In this document: positions 23,873 to 36,833 of the stretch, one piece after another
Position numbering within the stretch: position 1 is the stretch's first letter
Layout: the number at the start of each line of letters is the position of its first letter
DNA from: Thioalkalivibrio sp.
GTDB lineage: Bacteria; Pseudomonadota; Gammaproteobacteria; Ectothiorhodospirales; Ectothiorhodospiraceae
Direction: 5' to 3'
DNA length: 64,000 bases
Assembly (NCBI GenBank): GCA_011389655.1
Contig: JAABTX010000004.1
Coordinates: forward strand, 36,388 to 100,387
Translations under genes and position numbers: made by a program
The notes under the pieces: model-generated
The model's input: the letters and a program-made list of their open reading frames with translations, nothing else
What the model was told of the DNA's origin: nothing
The model's database searches: none

Positions 23873-24871
23873 TCAGGATGACATGGGGTGGCGCCAGAAA
23901 CGCAGCACGATGTCCTCGCAGCGCAGGTTCGGATTCAGCGGGGCCTGCAGTTCACGCTGCCACTGCAGCGAGTCCTGATACAGCAGCGCGGTCCCGCGCA
24001 TGCCCAGCCTGGCCGCGAACGGTCGCAGCAGATCGGTTCCGAACAGCCGTCCGAAGGCATCCGCCTCACCCTGCACCAGGTAGTGGTGGGCGGATACCAG
24101 CAGCCGCTGCAGGCGCGGGATCAGGGACGCCAGTTCGCATTCGAGGAAGCGCTGGACCACCGGGAACGGTGACTGGCTGCGCAGCAGCGTGTCCAGTGCG
24201 GCCCGATCCGAGCGCCACGCTGCCTGCGCGGCCTCGTCGTCGAGCAGCGCCCGCGCTTCAAGCGGCCGGTCCAGGCACGCGGCCAGGGCCTCGTCCGCGC
24301 TCAGCGCGTCGTGCTCCAGTGGCCTCAGCCAGCTCTCCACCACCGCGCGTTCCGGCACCGGGACGCTCAGGAGCCGGCAGCGACTGCGAATCGTGGCGGG
24401 AAGCCGTGCAGGCTGCGCCGCGGCAAGCAGGAGCATCGCGCCCCCGGGCGGTTCCTCAAGCGTCTTGAGCAGGGCGTTGGCGGCGTTCAGGTTCATCACC
24501 TCCGCCGGCTCGATGAAGACCATCCGCGCCGGTCCCCCGTGACTGAGTGACAGGAATTCGATCACGGCCCGGATGCTGTCGATCAGGATCTCCTTCCCCG
24601 GCACCTCCGGCGTGACCTGCAGGATCTCGGGATGCGTCCCGCCAAGGAAGCTGCGGCAGCCGTTGCATCGGCCGCAGCCGAAGAGCCCCTCTGCGCCCTC
24701 GGTACAGGCCATGCGCTGCAGGAAGGCCCGGATGAGCACCCCCTTGCCCACACCCTTCGGGCCCGTCACCAGCAGGCCGGGCGGTGTCTGTCCCGAGCCG
24801 ACCAGCCGGACCAGCTCGCCGAGGCGGCCCTGGAGCCAGGGCGGGAACGCCGCCTGGTCCCCGCCGTTCAC
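23873..24871 (-). CDS. holB: DNA polymerase III subunit delta'
   Basis: LLVTGPKGVGKGVLIRAFLQRMAC, CGRCNGCRSFLGGTHPEI zinc motif, NAANALLKTLEEPP. Confidence 0.93.
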   Translation of the reverse strand: MNGGDQAAFPPWLQGRLGELVRLVGSGQTPPGLLVTGPKGVGKGVLIRAFLQRMACTEGAEGLFGCGRCNGCRSFLGGTHPEILQVTPEVPGKEILIDSIRAVIEFLSLSHGGPARMVFIEPAEVMNLNAANALLKTLEEPPGGAMLLLAAAQPARLPATIRSRCRLLSVPVPERAVVESWLRPLEHDALSADEALAACLDRPLEARALLDDEAAQAAWRSDRAALDTLLRSQSPFPVVQRFLECELASLIPRLQRLLVSAHHYLVQGEADAFGRLFGTDLLRPFAARLGMRGTALLYQDSLQWQRELQAPLNPNLRCEDIVLRFWRHPMSS

Positions 24872-25533
24872 CTGTCGTCTCCCGGAACCGGGCCATGATT
24901 GGCCGCGGCGAGCCAGTCGGACCAGGCGGCATCGACCGCCGCTGCAACGCTGTCAACGTCCAGGGCGCCGTCGATCACGCGGTAGCGCCGCGGCCGGAGG
25001 CGTGCCCGTTCCAGGTAGGCCGCCCGCGCGCGCTCGAAGAAGGCGAGGTCCTCGTTCTCCATGCGGTCGCGTTTGCCCCGGCTGAGGGCCCGCTCGAGCC
25101 CCAGTCGGGGCGGGACATCGAACAGCAGCACGAGGTCCGGCCGCAGATCGCCCTGAAGCCAGTCCTCGAGCGCCGCGACCCTGTCCATACCGAGTCCGCG
25201 CCCGGCGCCCTGGTAGGCGAAGCTGGCGTCGGTGAACCGGTCGCAGAAGACCCACGCGCCGCGCGCGAGCGCGGGCTCGATGCAACGGCGCAGGTGTTCC
25301 GCACGCGCGGCGAAGATCAGCAGCAGTTCGGTCTCGGCGGCCATGGTTCCGATCGAGGGATCGAGCAGCAGATCGCGCAGCCTCTCGCCCAGCGCGGTTC
25401 CGCCCGGCTCCCGCGTGACCACCACCTCCGGGCCGTTGCCCGCGAAACGGCGCAGCAGGCGCTCGAGCTGGGTCGACTTGCCGGCACCCTCGATCCCCTC
25501 GAAGGTAATGAACCGTCCCCGGACACCGGCCAC
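24868..25533 (-). CDS. tmk: Thymidylate kinase
   Basis: GRFITFEGIEGAGKSTQLERLL, VVVTREPGGTALGERLRDLLL, DRFTDASFAYQGAGRGL. GTG start at 25533 inferred. Confidence 0.92.
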   Translation of the reverse strand: MAGVRGRFITFEGIEGAGKSTQLERLLRRFAGNGPEVVVTREPGGTALGERLRDLLLDPSIGTMAAETELLLIFAARAEHLRRCIEPALARGAWVFCDRFTDASFAYQGAGRGLGMDRVAALEDWLQGDLRPDLVLLFDVPPRLGLERALSRGKRDRMENEDLAFFERARAAYLERARLRPRRYRVIDGALDVDSVAAAVDAAWSDWLAAANHGPVPGDDR

Positions 25534-25535
25534 CG

Positions 25536-26558
25536 TCAGCGCCTTCCGTAGCGGCTGGCGTCGCCGTCCAGCTGGTACTTGATCACCGCGGCCCGATGTT
25601 CGCTGTAGCTTCGGGAAAACGCGTGGGTGCCGTCCTTGCGCGACACGAAGAACAGCGCGTCGGTCTCGGCCGGATTGGCCGCCGCATTGATCGCGGCCTG
25701 TCCCGGCAGCGCGATCGGCGTGGGCGGAAGGCCATCGCGCGTGTAGGTGTTGTAGGGATGGTCCCGCTGCAGTTCCGCTCGCGTCAGCCGCGTGACGTCC
25801 GGGCCAACCGGGTACAGCAGCGTCGGGTCGGTCTGCAGCCGCATCCCGCGCCGCAGACGATTCACGAACACGCCGGCCACCATGGCGCGCTCCTCGGACT
25901 GGCCGGTCTCCTTCTCCACGATCGAGGCCAGGATGAGGAGTTCGTAGGGGGAATCCAGCGGATGTTCCTCGGCCCTGTTGTTCCAGGCGCGCTCCAGTGT
26001 TCGTTCCATTGCCGCGTGTGCCATGCGGATGATCCGCTCGGCCGGCGTGTCCCGCCCGAAGACATAGGTGTCCGGCAGAAACCAGCCCTCCGGGTGCATG
26101 TCCGGACGCCCCAGCATCGTCATCACCGCCTCCGGCTCGAACGGCTCCGGCATCGCCCGCAGGGCATCGTGCGCCTGCACCGCGTCGAGAAACTGTTGCG
26201 CGGTCCAGCCCTCCGGAATGGTCAGCTGATGACTGATCACCGCGCCCCGGGCCATTCGGTCCAGGAGTTCCGCCGGTGCAATGTCCGCGGGTACACGGTA
26301 TTCGCCCGCCTGCAGCCGCCCGGAGATGCCGTGGTACCTGGCGTGCGCCTCTGCCAGCCATGCGTGGTGGATCCAGCCGCGGTCCTCCATCTCACTGATG
26401 ATCTGGCGGAACCCCTGCCCGGACCGAACCACGAAGACCTGGTCCTCTTCCAGCGCCAGCGGTTGCAGCAGCTCCTTCTGGTACAGGCTGGCCAGATGGG
26501 TCCCGACCAGGGCGGCCGCGATCACCAGGAGCAGGATGGAAAGACTAATCCAGCGCAT
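25536..26558 (-). CDS. mltG: Endolytic murein transglycosylase
   Basis: LILASIVEKETGQSEERAMVAGVFVNRLRRGMRLQTDPTLLY, YNTYTRDGLPPTPIALPGQAAINAAANP. Confidence 0.94.
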   Translation of the reverse strand: MRWISLSILLLVIAAALVGTHLASLYQKELLQPLALEEDQVFVVRSGQGFRQIISEMEDRGWIHHAWLAEAHARYHGISGRLQAGEYRVPADIAPAELLDRMARGAVISHQLTIPEGWTAQQFLDAVQAHDALRAMPEPFEPEAVMTMLGRPDMHPEGWFLPDTYVFGRDTPAERIIRMAHAAMERTLERAWNNRAEEHPLDSPYELLILASIVEKETGQSEERAMVAGVFVNRLRRGMRLQTDPTLLYPVGPDVTRLTRAELQRDHPYNTYTRDGLPPTPIALPGQAAINAAANPAETDALFFVSRKDGTHAFSRSYSEHRAAVIKYQLDGDASRYGRR

Positions 26559-27366
26559 GCATTCGTTCTCCGATCTCATGGATGCGATCGAGCAGGCCCT
26601 TGCCGTGCCGGCTCGCGCCCTTCGGCGATTCCTGTCCCAGGAGCACCGCGCGGCGCACCCCGAGCCGCGCGCTGGTGAGGAAGATCGCGTCTGCGCGGCG
26701 CACCCGCGCCAGGGTGAGACTGGTCTCGCGCACGGTGAGCCCGAAGGCCGCGCCGTGGTCGAGCAGCCAGTCGCGGCGCGTCCCGGCGACCCCGTGCGTG
26801 CTCAGTGGCGGGGTCAGCAACACGCCCTGCTCGACGATGAACACGTTGCTCTGCGTCGCACAGCGTACCCTCCCTCCGGCATCCAGCATCAGCCCCTCGT
26901 CCCAGTCCTCGCCCCACTCCTGGCGTGCCAGCACGTTCTCGAGCCGGTTCAGGTGCTTGCAGCCCGGGGCCGGACTGCGTGTGGCGCGGGTCGCGCACAC
27001 GCCCAGGCGCAATATGTCCGAGGCGTCTGCAATATCCAGCGACGCCCCGCCCATCACGATGCGCGTGGGCCGCGGGCGCGACGGCGCCGCGTACCCGCGT
27101 GGACCCGGTCCGCGAGTGACGATCAGCTTGGCCATCGACGGGACGTCGATGGACACCTGGAGCAGTTCGTCGAGGCAGGCCTGTTCCGGCGGCCGCGGGA
27201 TGCCGAGCCGCTCCAGCCCACGGCACAACCGGCCCCAGTGCCGCCCCCACAACACCGGACGGTGGGCCTGCATTCGCACGGTCTCGAACACGCCGTCTCC
27301 GAACTGCAGGCCGCGGTCGCTCGCCGCGACCGCCGCCCCCGGCTCGCCGTTGACCAGGATGGTCAT
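26545..27366 (-). CDS. pabC: Aminodeoxychorismate lyase
   Basis: MTILVNGEPGAAVAASDRGLQFGDGVFETVRMQ, KHLNRLENVLARQEW. ATG at 27366 overlaps pabB stop. Confidence 0.9.
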   Translation of the reverse strand: MTILVNGEPGAAVAASDRGLQFGDGVFETVRMQAHRPVLWGRHWGRLCRGLERLGIPRPPEQACLDELLQVSIDVPSMAKLIVTRGPGPRGYAAPSRPRPTRIVMGGASLDIADASDILRLGVCATRATRSPAPGCKHLNRLENVLARQEWGEDWDEGLMLDAGGRVRCATQSNVFIVEQGVLLTPPLSTHGVAGTRRDWLLDHGAAFGLTVRETSLTLARVRRADAIFLTSARLGVRRAVLLGQESPKGASRHGKGLLDRIHEIGERMHALD

Positions 27367-28676
27367 GAGCGCAGCGCATCCAGCAGCCCGTGGGCCTTGT
27401 GACGGGTCTCGCGCAGCTCGGCCCCCGGGTCGGAATCCGCGACAATCCCCGCGCCGGTGCGAAAGCGGATCTCCGCGCCGCGGATGACCAGCGTGCGAAT
27501 CAGGATGTTCGTGTCCATCATCCCGTGTCGACTGATATAGCCGCAGGAACCGGTGTAGGCGCCCCGCGGCGCGCCCCGTTCCAGCTCCTGGATGATCTGC
27601 ATGCTGCGGATCTTCGGGCAACCGGTAATCGTCCCCCCGGGAAAGGTGGCGCGGATCAGGTCTCCGGGCGTTGTTCCCGGGCGCAGCCGGGCCTGAACGG
27701 AGGAAACGATGTGGTGCACGCGCCGATAGCTCTCGATGGTCATGAAATCCGCGACGCGCACCGTTCCGGTCCGGGCGACGCGACCGAGATCGTTCCGTTC
27801 GAGGTCGACCAGCATCACGTGTTCGGCCTTCTCCTTGGCGTTGATCTTCAGTTCGTTCCAGAGGGCCTGATCCCTCACGCTGTCCGGATCCCTTCGACGG
27901 GTGCCTGCGATTGGCCGTGTCTCCGCGAGGCCGTTACGCACGCTGACCAGCCGCTCGGGGGACGAACTGACCACTTCCCCACCGGGCAGCCGAAGCCAGG
28001 CGGCAAAAGGCGCCGGGTTGGCCTGCCGCAGGCGCCGGTACAGGTCCGCGGAATCCACCGGCCCCGGGGCCCGCACCCGCCATTCGCGCGAGAGGTTGGC
28101 CTGGAAGCAGTCGCCGTCCCGGATGTAGCCCAGTGCGCGACGGACCGCCCGCAGGTAGTCGTCCGCCGGTTCCTCCTCGACACGGAGTGCGGGCCAGGTC
28201 TCCGGATGCCAGGGGCCGGTATCCTGGAGATCGCGACAGACCTGTTCCCAACGTCCCGGGTCGCCCGACTCATCGACGAAATAGGTCCGCGCCTGTCGGT
28301 GATCGATCACCAGCGCGGCAGGGAATTCCGTGGCCAGGGCCCGTGGCAGCCAGGGGTCCGATTGACATGTGCCGAGTGCGGGCTCGAGGTTCCACGCGAG
28401 TTCGTACCCCAGGTAGATGAACCATCCCCCCAGAAACGGCAGGTCCGTATGTTCCGGGGCGGCCGGTGGCGCGCCGAAGGCGCCAACACTCTGCAACTGC
28501 GCGATCACCGCACCGCCGTTGCCCACGATGGTGCGCCCGGGAAAGGCGAAAAGGATCGAGAAGCGAGCCGGACCCTGCCCGATCAGGGCCGACTCGAGCA
28601 GGTGCGGGTAGCGCTCCGGAAAGGTCCGGGCCAGCGCAAAGAGATCCGCGCCGGTCGCGATCGGCCGGACGGACAC
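27363..28676 (-). CDS. pabB: Aminodeoxychorismate synthase component I (chorismate-utilising enzyme, TrpE/PabB family)
   Basis: 437 aa; ERNDLGRVARTGTVRV, TFPGGTITGCPKIRSMQIIQELE, RTGAGIVADSDPGAE. PabB call rests on adjacency to pabC. Confidence 0.8.
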   Translation of the reverse strand: MSVRPIATGADLFALARTFPERYPHLLESALIGQGPARFSILFAFPGRTIVGNGGAVIAQLQSVGAFGAPPAAPEHTDLPFLGGWFIYLGYELAWNLEPALGTCQSDPWLPRALATEFPAALVIDHRQARTYFVDESGDPGRWEQVCRDLQDTGPWHPETWPALRVEEEPADDYLRAVRRALGYIRDGDCFQANLSREWRVRAPGPVDSADLYRRLRQANPAPFAAWLRLPGGEVVSSSPERLVSVRNGLAETRPIAGTRRRDPDSVRDQALWNELKINAKEKAEHVMLVDLERNDLGRVARTGTVRVADFMTIESYRRVHHIVSSVQARLRPGTTPGDLIRATFPGGTITGCPKIRSMQIIQELERGAPRGAYTGSCGYISRHGMMDTNILIRTLVIRGAEIRFRTGAGIVADSDPGAELRETRHKAHGLLDALRS

Positions 28677-28684
28677 GGCGCCTG

Positions 28685-29923
28685 CTACAGCGTGCGGAAC
28701 AGCAGCGTGCCGTTGGTGCCACCGAAGCCGAACGAATTGGACAGTGCCACCCGGGTGTTCATGTCGCGGGCCTCGTTCGCCACGTAGTCCAGATCGCAGC
28801 CCTCCCCCGGGTTGTCCAGGTTGATGGTCGGCGGCGACACGCCGTAGTACAGGGCCAGCACCGAGAAGACGCCTTCGATCCCGCCGGCCGCCCCGAGCAG
28901 ATGGCCGGTCATCGACTTGGTGGAGTTCACCAGCACCCGCGAGGCATGGTCCCCCAGAGCGCGCTTCAGGGCCATCGTCTCGGCCAGGTCACCCGCCGGA
29001 GTCGATGTCCCGTGGGCATTGATGTATCCCACCTCGGTCACGTCGACCCCGGCGTCCTTCAGCGCGCGGAGCATGCAGTTCGCGGCCCCCTCCCCGCCCT
29101 GGGATGGCTGGGTCATATGGAAGGCATCGGAGTTCCAGGCGAAGCCCCCGAGCTCGCAATAGATCCGGGCGCCGCGCTTCTTCGCGTGCTCGTATTCCTC
29201 CAGCATCAGCACGCCCGCGCCGTCGCTGAGCACAAAGCCGTCGCGATCGCGGTCCCAGGGCCGCGATGCCCGCGCGGGATCGTCGTTGCGGGTCGACAGG
29301 GCTCGGGCTGCGGCGAAGCCGCCGATGCCGAGCGGCGTCGTCGCCATCTCCGCGCCACCGGCCAGCATGGCGTCGACGTCGCCGTAGGCGATCATCCTTG
29401 CCGCGTCGCCGATGTTGTGGGTGCCGGTGGCGCAGGCCGAGACGATGGAAATATTCGGACCCTTCAGGCCCTTCATGATCGAAAGATTGCCCGCGACCAT
29501 GTTGATGATCGCGCTGGGCACGAAGAATGGGGAGATCCTGCGCGGCCCGCCCTTCAGATAGGCTGCATAGGAACGCTCGATGTAGGGCAGACCGCCGATC
29601 CCCGAGCCGATGGCGACGCCGATCCGGTCGGCGTTTTCCTCGCTGACCTCGAAGCCGGAGTCCTCCAGCGCCTGCAGACCCGCGGCGAGCCCATAGACGA
29701 CGAAGGTGTCCATCTTCTTCTGCTCCTTCACCGGGACGTAGGCGTCCGCGTCGAAGTCGCGCACCGCACCGGAGATGCGCACCGGCATCGCCGAGGCGTC
29801 GAAGACGTCGATGGGCGTAATGCCGCTCCTGCCCGCGACAATGTTCTCCCAGGCCGACTCCACCGTCGAACCGACCGGGGAAACGATGCCGAGACCCGTA
29901 ATCACCACACGACGCTTAGACAC
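28685..29923 (-). CDS. fabF: Beta-ketoacyl-ACP synthase II
   Basis: [65 protein letters not shown] start at 29923 inferred. Confidence 0.95.
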   Translation of the reverse strand: MSKRRVVITGLGIVSPVGSTVESAWENIVAGRSGITPIDVFDASAMPVRISGAVRDFDADAYVPVKEQKKMDTFVVYGLAAGLQALEDSGFEVSEENADRIGVAIGSGIGGLPYIERSYAAYLKGGPRRISPFFVPSAIINMVAGNLSIMKGLKGPNISIVSACATGTHNIGDAARMIAYGDVDAMLAGGAEMATTPLGIGGFAAARALSTRNDDPARASRPWDRDRDGFVLSDGAGVLMLEEYEHAKKRGARIYCELGGFAWNSDAFHMTQPSQGGEGAANCMLRALKDAGVDVTEVGYINAHGTSTPAGDLAETMALKRALGDHASRVLVNSTKSMTGHLLGAAGGIEGVFSVLALYYGVSPPTINLDNPGEGCDLDYVANEARDMNTRVALSNSFGFGGTNGTLLFRTL

Positions 29924-30028
29924 TGACTCTCTCCCTACAGGGCGGAACAACAACGCGAGGGGCCGCACTCGACGTGGCGCGAGCGGCCCCTGGCTTCAGT
30001 GCACTGGGACGGCCGAAGCCGATACGGC

Positions 30029-30268
30029 CTAGTCCTTCAGGTTGGCCTGGATGTAGTCGATCGCCTGCTGCACCGTGGTGATCTTCTCGGCCTGTTCGTC
30101 CGGAATTTCCGTCTCGAATTCTTCTTCGAGGGCCATGACCAACTCCACGGTATCCAGTGAGTCCGCGCCGAGATCCTCGACGAATGACGCGGTATTGGTG
30201 ACGTCCTCTTCCTTTGCGCCCAGCTGCTCGACAACGATCTTCTTGACGCGTTCTTCAATGCTGCTCAT
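30029..30268 (-). CDS. acpP: Acyl carrier protein
   Basis: [66 protein letters not shown] phosphopantetheine site. Confidence 0.97.
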   Translation of the reverse strand: MSSIEERVKKIVVEQLGAKEEDVTNTASFVEDLGADSLDTVELVMALEEEFETEIPDEQAEKITTVQQAIDYIQANLKD

Positions 30269-30401
30269 GTACGGCATCCCCTCTGGATGTGTGGCGATCA
30301 ATTTTCGAGCGCCATTCTAGTGAAAAGCCCCGGTTCGATCCAGCATAGGAGCCGCACCGTTCCGGGTTGGCCGGGGCTTCGTGCCTCCCCTTGAAGGTTC
30401 A

Positions 30402-31142
30402 TCAATGCATGAACATTCCGCCATTGACGTGCAGTGTCTCCCCGGTGATGTAGCCACCGTCGACTGACGCGAGAAAGGAGACCGTGGCGGCAACCTCTTC
30501 CGACTGCCCGAGGCGGCCGAGCGGAATTCCCTCCAGGAGCTTCGCGCGCGTCTCGTCCGGGAGCTCGCGCGTCATGTCGGTATCGATGAAGCCCGGCGCA
30601 ACGGTGTTCACGGTGATGTTGCGGCTACCCACCTCGCGGGCGAGCGACCGGGCAAATCCGGCCAGGCCCGCCTTCGCGGCGGCGTAATTCGTCTGACCCG
30701 GATTGCCGGTGGAGCCAACCACCGAGCCGATCAGGATGATGCGCCCGCGCCGCGCCTTCATCATGCCCTTGAGCATCTTCTGGGTCAGCCGGGCCGCGGC
30801 GGTGAGGTTGGTCTCGATGATGCTGTCCCACTCCTCGTTCTTCATGCGCAGCAGGAGGTTGTCCCGGGTGATGCCCGCGTTGTTCACCAGCACCTCGACC
30901 GCACCCTCGCGCTCCTGGATCTCGCTGAGCGCGGCCTCGATCGAAACGGCGTCGGTGATGTTCATCACGGCACCGCGGCCGGCGCCGACCTCCGACAACG
31001 CCGACGAGATGGCCTCCGCTCCGCGCGGGGTGGTGGCGGTGCCCACCACCCGCCAGCCATCCGAGGCCAGGCGTCGTGCGATGGCGGCTCCGATCCCGCG
31101 GCTGGCACCGGTCACCAATGCTGCGCCTCTCGTGTCGGACAT
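30402..31142 (-). CDS. fabG: 3-oxoacyl-ACP reductase
   Basis: TGASRGIGAAIARRLA, NNAGITRDNLLLRMKNEEW, YAAAKAGLAGFARSLAREV. Confidence 0.95.
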   Translation of the reverse strand: MSDTRGAALVTGASRGIGAAIARRLASDGWRVVGTATTPRGAEAISSALSEVGAGRGAVMNITDAVSIEAALSEIQEREGAVEVLVNNAGITRDNLLLRMKNEEWDSIIETNLTAAARLTQKMLKGMMKARRGRIILIGSVVGSTGNPGQTNYAAAKAGLAGFARSLAREVGSRNITVNTVAPGFIDTDMTRELPDETRAKLLEGIPLGRLGQSEEVAATVSFLASVDGGYITGETLHVNGGMFMH

Positions 31143-31182
31143 CGATCTTTCCCCTGTCGGTTCCCGGGTTGGACGGAGGCGT

Positions 31183-32124
31183 TCAGGCCCCGAGCGCTTC
31201 CAGTGTACGGGCCAGGCCCGACTCGTCGCTCAGCTCCAACGCCTGCAGATTCCGGTCGATGCGCCTGGACAGGCCGGTCAGAACCTTGCCCGGTCCCGCC
31301 TCCACCAGGATCTGCACGCCGCCCGCGCGCATCGTCTGCACGGTTTCGACCCACCGCACCGGGCGGTAGAGCTGCTCGGCGAGGGTGGCACGGAGTTCCT
31401 CCACGGTCTGCACCGGGGCGGCGGTTACATTGTGCAGCACGGGGATCTCCGGAATCCTCACGTCGGTAGTGGCCAGCCGGGCCGCGAGCCGTTCGGCGGC
31501 GGGCCGCATCAGGGCACAGTGCGAGGGCACGGAAACCGGCAGACGGACCGCCCGCTTGGCGCCCGCCGCAGGCGCGGCGGCTACTGCCCGCTCCACCGCC
31601 TGGGCCGATCCGGCAATCACCACCTGGCCGGGCGAATTGAAGTTCACTGCCTCGAGCACCTCATCACCGGCGTGCGTGACGCACAGCGCCCGTACCGCCT
31701 CGTCCTCCAGCCCGAGGATCGCGGCCATCGCACCGGCACCCGCGGGTACCGCGTCCTGCATTGCCGCAGCGCGTTCGGCAACCACCGCGACCGCGTCGGA
31801 GAACTCCAGCGCTCCCGCCGCGACCAGCGCACTGTACTCACCGAGGCTGTGCCCGGCCATGTGCGAAGGGCGCAGGTCCGTGGCCTCGGCAAGCACTCTC
31901 CATGTCGCGACACCGGCAGCCAGCATCGCCGGCTGCGTGTTCTCGGTCCGGTTGAGGATCTCTGCCGGCCCGTTGCAGGCGAGCTCCCAGAGGTCCGTAC
32001 CGAGCACGGCAGTGGCCTCGGCAAAGGTCTCGCGGACGACCGGGCGACGTTCGCCCAACGTGCCCAGCATCCCCACTGACTGTGACCCCTGACCGGGGAA
32101 GACCACTGCCCACTGCGATTCCAT
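31183..32124 (-). CDS. fabD: Malonyl-CoA-ACP transacylase
   Basis: WAVVFPGQGSQSVGML, MAGHSLGEYSALVAAGAL (GHSLG); ATG at 32124. Confidence 0.94.
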   Translation of the reverse strand: MESQWAVVFPGQGSQSVGMLGTLGERRPVVRETFAEATAVLGTDLWELACNGPAEILNRTENTQPAMLAAGVATWRVLAEATDLRPSHMAGHSLGEYSALVAAGALEFSDAVAVVAERAAAMQDAVPAGAGAMAAILGLEDEAVRALCVTHAGDEVLEAVNFNSPGQVVIAGSAQAVERAVAAAPAAGAKRAVRLPVSVPSHCALMRPAAERLAARLATTDVRIPEIPVLHNVTAAPVQTVEELRATLAEQLYRPVRWVETVQTMRAGGVQILVEAGPGKVLTGLSRRIDRNLQALELSDESGLARTLEALGA

Positions 32125-32288
32125 GGCAAACCTGATCCGTTCGAGGATGGCGTAGTGTATGCGTAACAATTCCCGAGCGGCAAACCCCGAATCGGCGCCT
32201 GCCGGAAACGCGCGATGCCGCGTACGCTTGAGTTCCGGCCGCGCATCCGCATAATGACGCCTCCCGTGCCACAACACCGAGGGCCTGT

Positions 32289-32507
32289 ATGGCGAAAGAA
32301 GACGAGATCGAGCTCGAGGGGACCATCCTGGAGACGCTGCCGAACACGATGTTCCGCGTCGAACTGGAAAACGGTCACGTGATCACCGCGCACATCTCGG
32401 GGAAGATGCGCAAGCATTACATCCGCATCCTCCGGGGCGACAAGGTGATCGTGCAGATGACCCCCTACGATCTCACGAAGGGTCGAATCGTCTATCGCAA
32501 CAAGTGA
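32289..32507 (+). CDS. infA: Translation initiation factor IF-1
   Basis: 72 aa [72 protein letters not shown]. Confidence 0.98.
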   Translation: MAKEDEIELEGTILETLPNTMFRVELENGHVITAHISGKMRKHYIRILRGDKVIVQMTPYDLTKGRIVYRNK

Positions 32508-32510
32508 AGG

Positions 32511-32534
32511 GACCCGGTTTGAACCGGGCCCCGG
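32511..32534. terminator. Putative hairpin between convergent infA and clpA
   Basis: CCCGGTTTGAACCGGG inverted repeat in the 33-bp convergent gap; no long U-tract. Confidence 0.45.
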
Positions 32535-32540
32535 ACGGGC

Positions 32541-34823
<2,283 letters not shown>

Positions 34824-34827
34824 GGGA

Positions 34828-35151
34828 TCAGGCCTCCTCCATCGAGCAGAGCAGCGGATGCTGGTGGTGCCGGGCGTATTCGTTGACCTGTGCCACCTTC
34901 GTCTCGGCGACGTCGCGGCTGAACAGGCCGCACACGCCCTTGCCCCGTGTGTGCACATGCAACATGATCCGCGTGGCCTTCTCCCGGTCCATACCGAAGA
35001 AGGTCTCGAGAACCTCCACCACGAACTCCATCGGCGTGTAGTCGTCGTTCATCAGTACCACCTTGAACCTTCGCGGTGGCTTGAGTTCCGGGCGGGACTC
35101 CTCGACCGCAATCGATTCGTCCCGCTGTGTCTTCTGCTTCGAGTCACTCAT
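34828..35151 (-). CDS. clpS: ATP-dependent Clp protease adaptor ClpS
   Basis: [61 protein letters not shown]. Confidence 0.97.
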   Translation of the reverse strand: MSDSKQKTQRDESIAVEESRPELKPPRRFKVVLMNDDYTPMEFVVEVLETFFGMDREKATRIMLHVHTRGKGVCGLFSRDVAETKVAQVNEYARHHQHPLLCSMEEA

Positions 35152-35336
35152 GGCTCGCTGGCGTCACCTTCAGCCGTTGCAACATCTTACGCGGCATCTT
35201 CTTCAAGTCCCGCGGGCGGGGCAAAAATACCGTAGTCCGCGTCCCCTTGACGGCTCCGTCCCATTCTGCATCCTCATGGTGTCGATCGCCCGTCCGTGCC
35301 GGAAGTCCGGCCGTCACCGAAGGCGGGGCCGAGTAC

Positions 35337-36599
35337 TCAGCTGCCCATGTGTTCGACAACGGCCGCTCCGAAGCCGGAGCAGGACACGGGTTCGACGCCC
35401 TCGAGCAGGCGCGCGAAATCATAGGTCACCCTCTTCGCGCTGATCGCGCCCGACATGCCCCTGACGATCAGGTCCGCTGCTTCGACCCAGCCCAGGTGAC
35501 GCAACATCATTTCTGCAGACAGGATCAGCGAGCCAGGGTTCACCTTGTCCTGTCCGGCGTAGCGCGGAGCGGTCCCGTGGGTGGCCTCGAACATCGCAAC
35601 GGTGTCGGAGAGGTTCGCACCCGGCGCGATCCCGATACCGCCGACCTGCGCGGCCAGCGCATCGGAGATATAGTCGCCGTTCAGGTTCAGCGTCGCGATC
35701 ACGTCGTAGTCGGCCGGACGCAGCAGGATCTGCTGCAGAAACGCGTCGGCGATCACGTCCTTGATCACGACCTCCTGGCCGGTGCGCGGGTTCCGGAAGC
35801 TGCACCAGGGTCCGCCGTCGATTTCCTCGGCTCCAAACTCCTCCCGCGCCAGCTCGTAACCCCAGCTCTTGAAGGCCCCCTCGGTGAATTTCATGATGTT
35901 GCCCTTGTGCACCAGGGTGACCGAGGGGCGATCGTTGTCGATCGCATACTGGATGGCCTTGCGCACCAGGCGCTTGGTCCCCTCGCTGGAGACCGGCTTG
36001 ACGCCGATCCCTGCCGTGTCCGGGAAGCGGATCTTGGTGACGCCCATCTCGTCCTGCAGGAAGTCGATCACCTTGCGGGCCTCGGCGGTGCCCGCCTCGT
36101 ATTCGATCCCCGCGTAGATGTCCTCGGAGTTCTCCCGGAAGATCACCATGTCGGTCTTCTCCGGGCTCCGCAGCGGGCTCGGGGTGCCGGGGTAGTAACG
36201 CACCGGCCGCAGGCACACGTAGAGGTCCAGTTGCTGGCGCAGCGCGACATTCAGGGAGCGTATGCCGCCGCCGACCGGCGTGGTCAGCGGGCCCTTGATC
36301 GAGACCACGAACTCGCGCACTGCATCCAGGGTCTCCGCGGGCAGCCAGGTATTGGCGCCGTACACGCTGTTCGCCTTCTCGCCCGCGTAGACCTCCATCC
36401 AGGCAATGCCGCGCTGGCCGCCGTAGGCCCTGTCCACCGCGGCGTCGACCACGCTGCGCATCACTGGCGTGATGTCGACGCCGATGCCGTCCCCCTCCAC
36501 GTACGGGATGATCGGACGGTCCGGCACCCGCAGCGTGCCATCGGAATCAGCGCCGATCCGTTCGGCGTCGGGGGGGATCTTGATGTGCTCGTAGGCCAT
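35337..36599 (-). CDS. icd: Isocitrate dehydrogenase (NADP+)
   Basis: [82 protein letters not shown]. Confidence 0.95.
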   Translation of the reverse strand: MAYEHIKIPPDAERIGADSDGTLRVPDRPIIPYVEGDGIGVDITPVMRSVVDAAVDRAYGGQRGIAWMEVYAGEKANSVYGANTWLPAETLDAVREFVVSIKGPLTTPVGGGIRSLNVALRQQLDLYVCLRPVRYYPGTPSPLRSPEKTDMVIFRENSEDIYAGIEYEAGTAEARKVIDFLQDEMGVTKIRFPDTAGIGVKPVSSEGTKRLVRKAIQYAIDNDRPSVTLVHKGNIMKFTEGAFKSWGYELAREEFGAEEIDGGPWCSFRNPRTGQEVVIKDVIADAFLQQILLRPADYDVIATLNLNGDYISDALAAQVGGIGIAPGANLSDTVAMFEATHGTAPRYAGQDKVNPGSLILSAEMMLRHLGWVEAADLIVRGMSGAISAKRVTYDFARLLEGVEPVSCSGFGAAVVEHMGS

Positions 36600-36833
36600 G
36601 GTGGCTCCAGGGGTGGCGAGTTGACGGTCGGGCGGATTATACAAACGATCAGGGTCCGGTGGCTCGCCACGTTGCCGGGCCGCTCCCGCCGCCCCGCTCG
36701 GCTGGCTGGACACGGAGGATCTTCCTCGTCAGGACTGGCGCAGGGCCATGGCCGCGAGGACCACCGGCGCCGGGCGGTCGCGTTATCATGGCGGGATGAG
36801 CGAAATCATCCTGCCAGTCCGGGCAAGCGGCCG

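Noticed and set aside
24868-26361. 497-aa ORF upstream-extended tmk
   Set aside because: Only the C-terminal ~220 aa is thymidylate kinase; the extension overlaps mltG out of frame.
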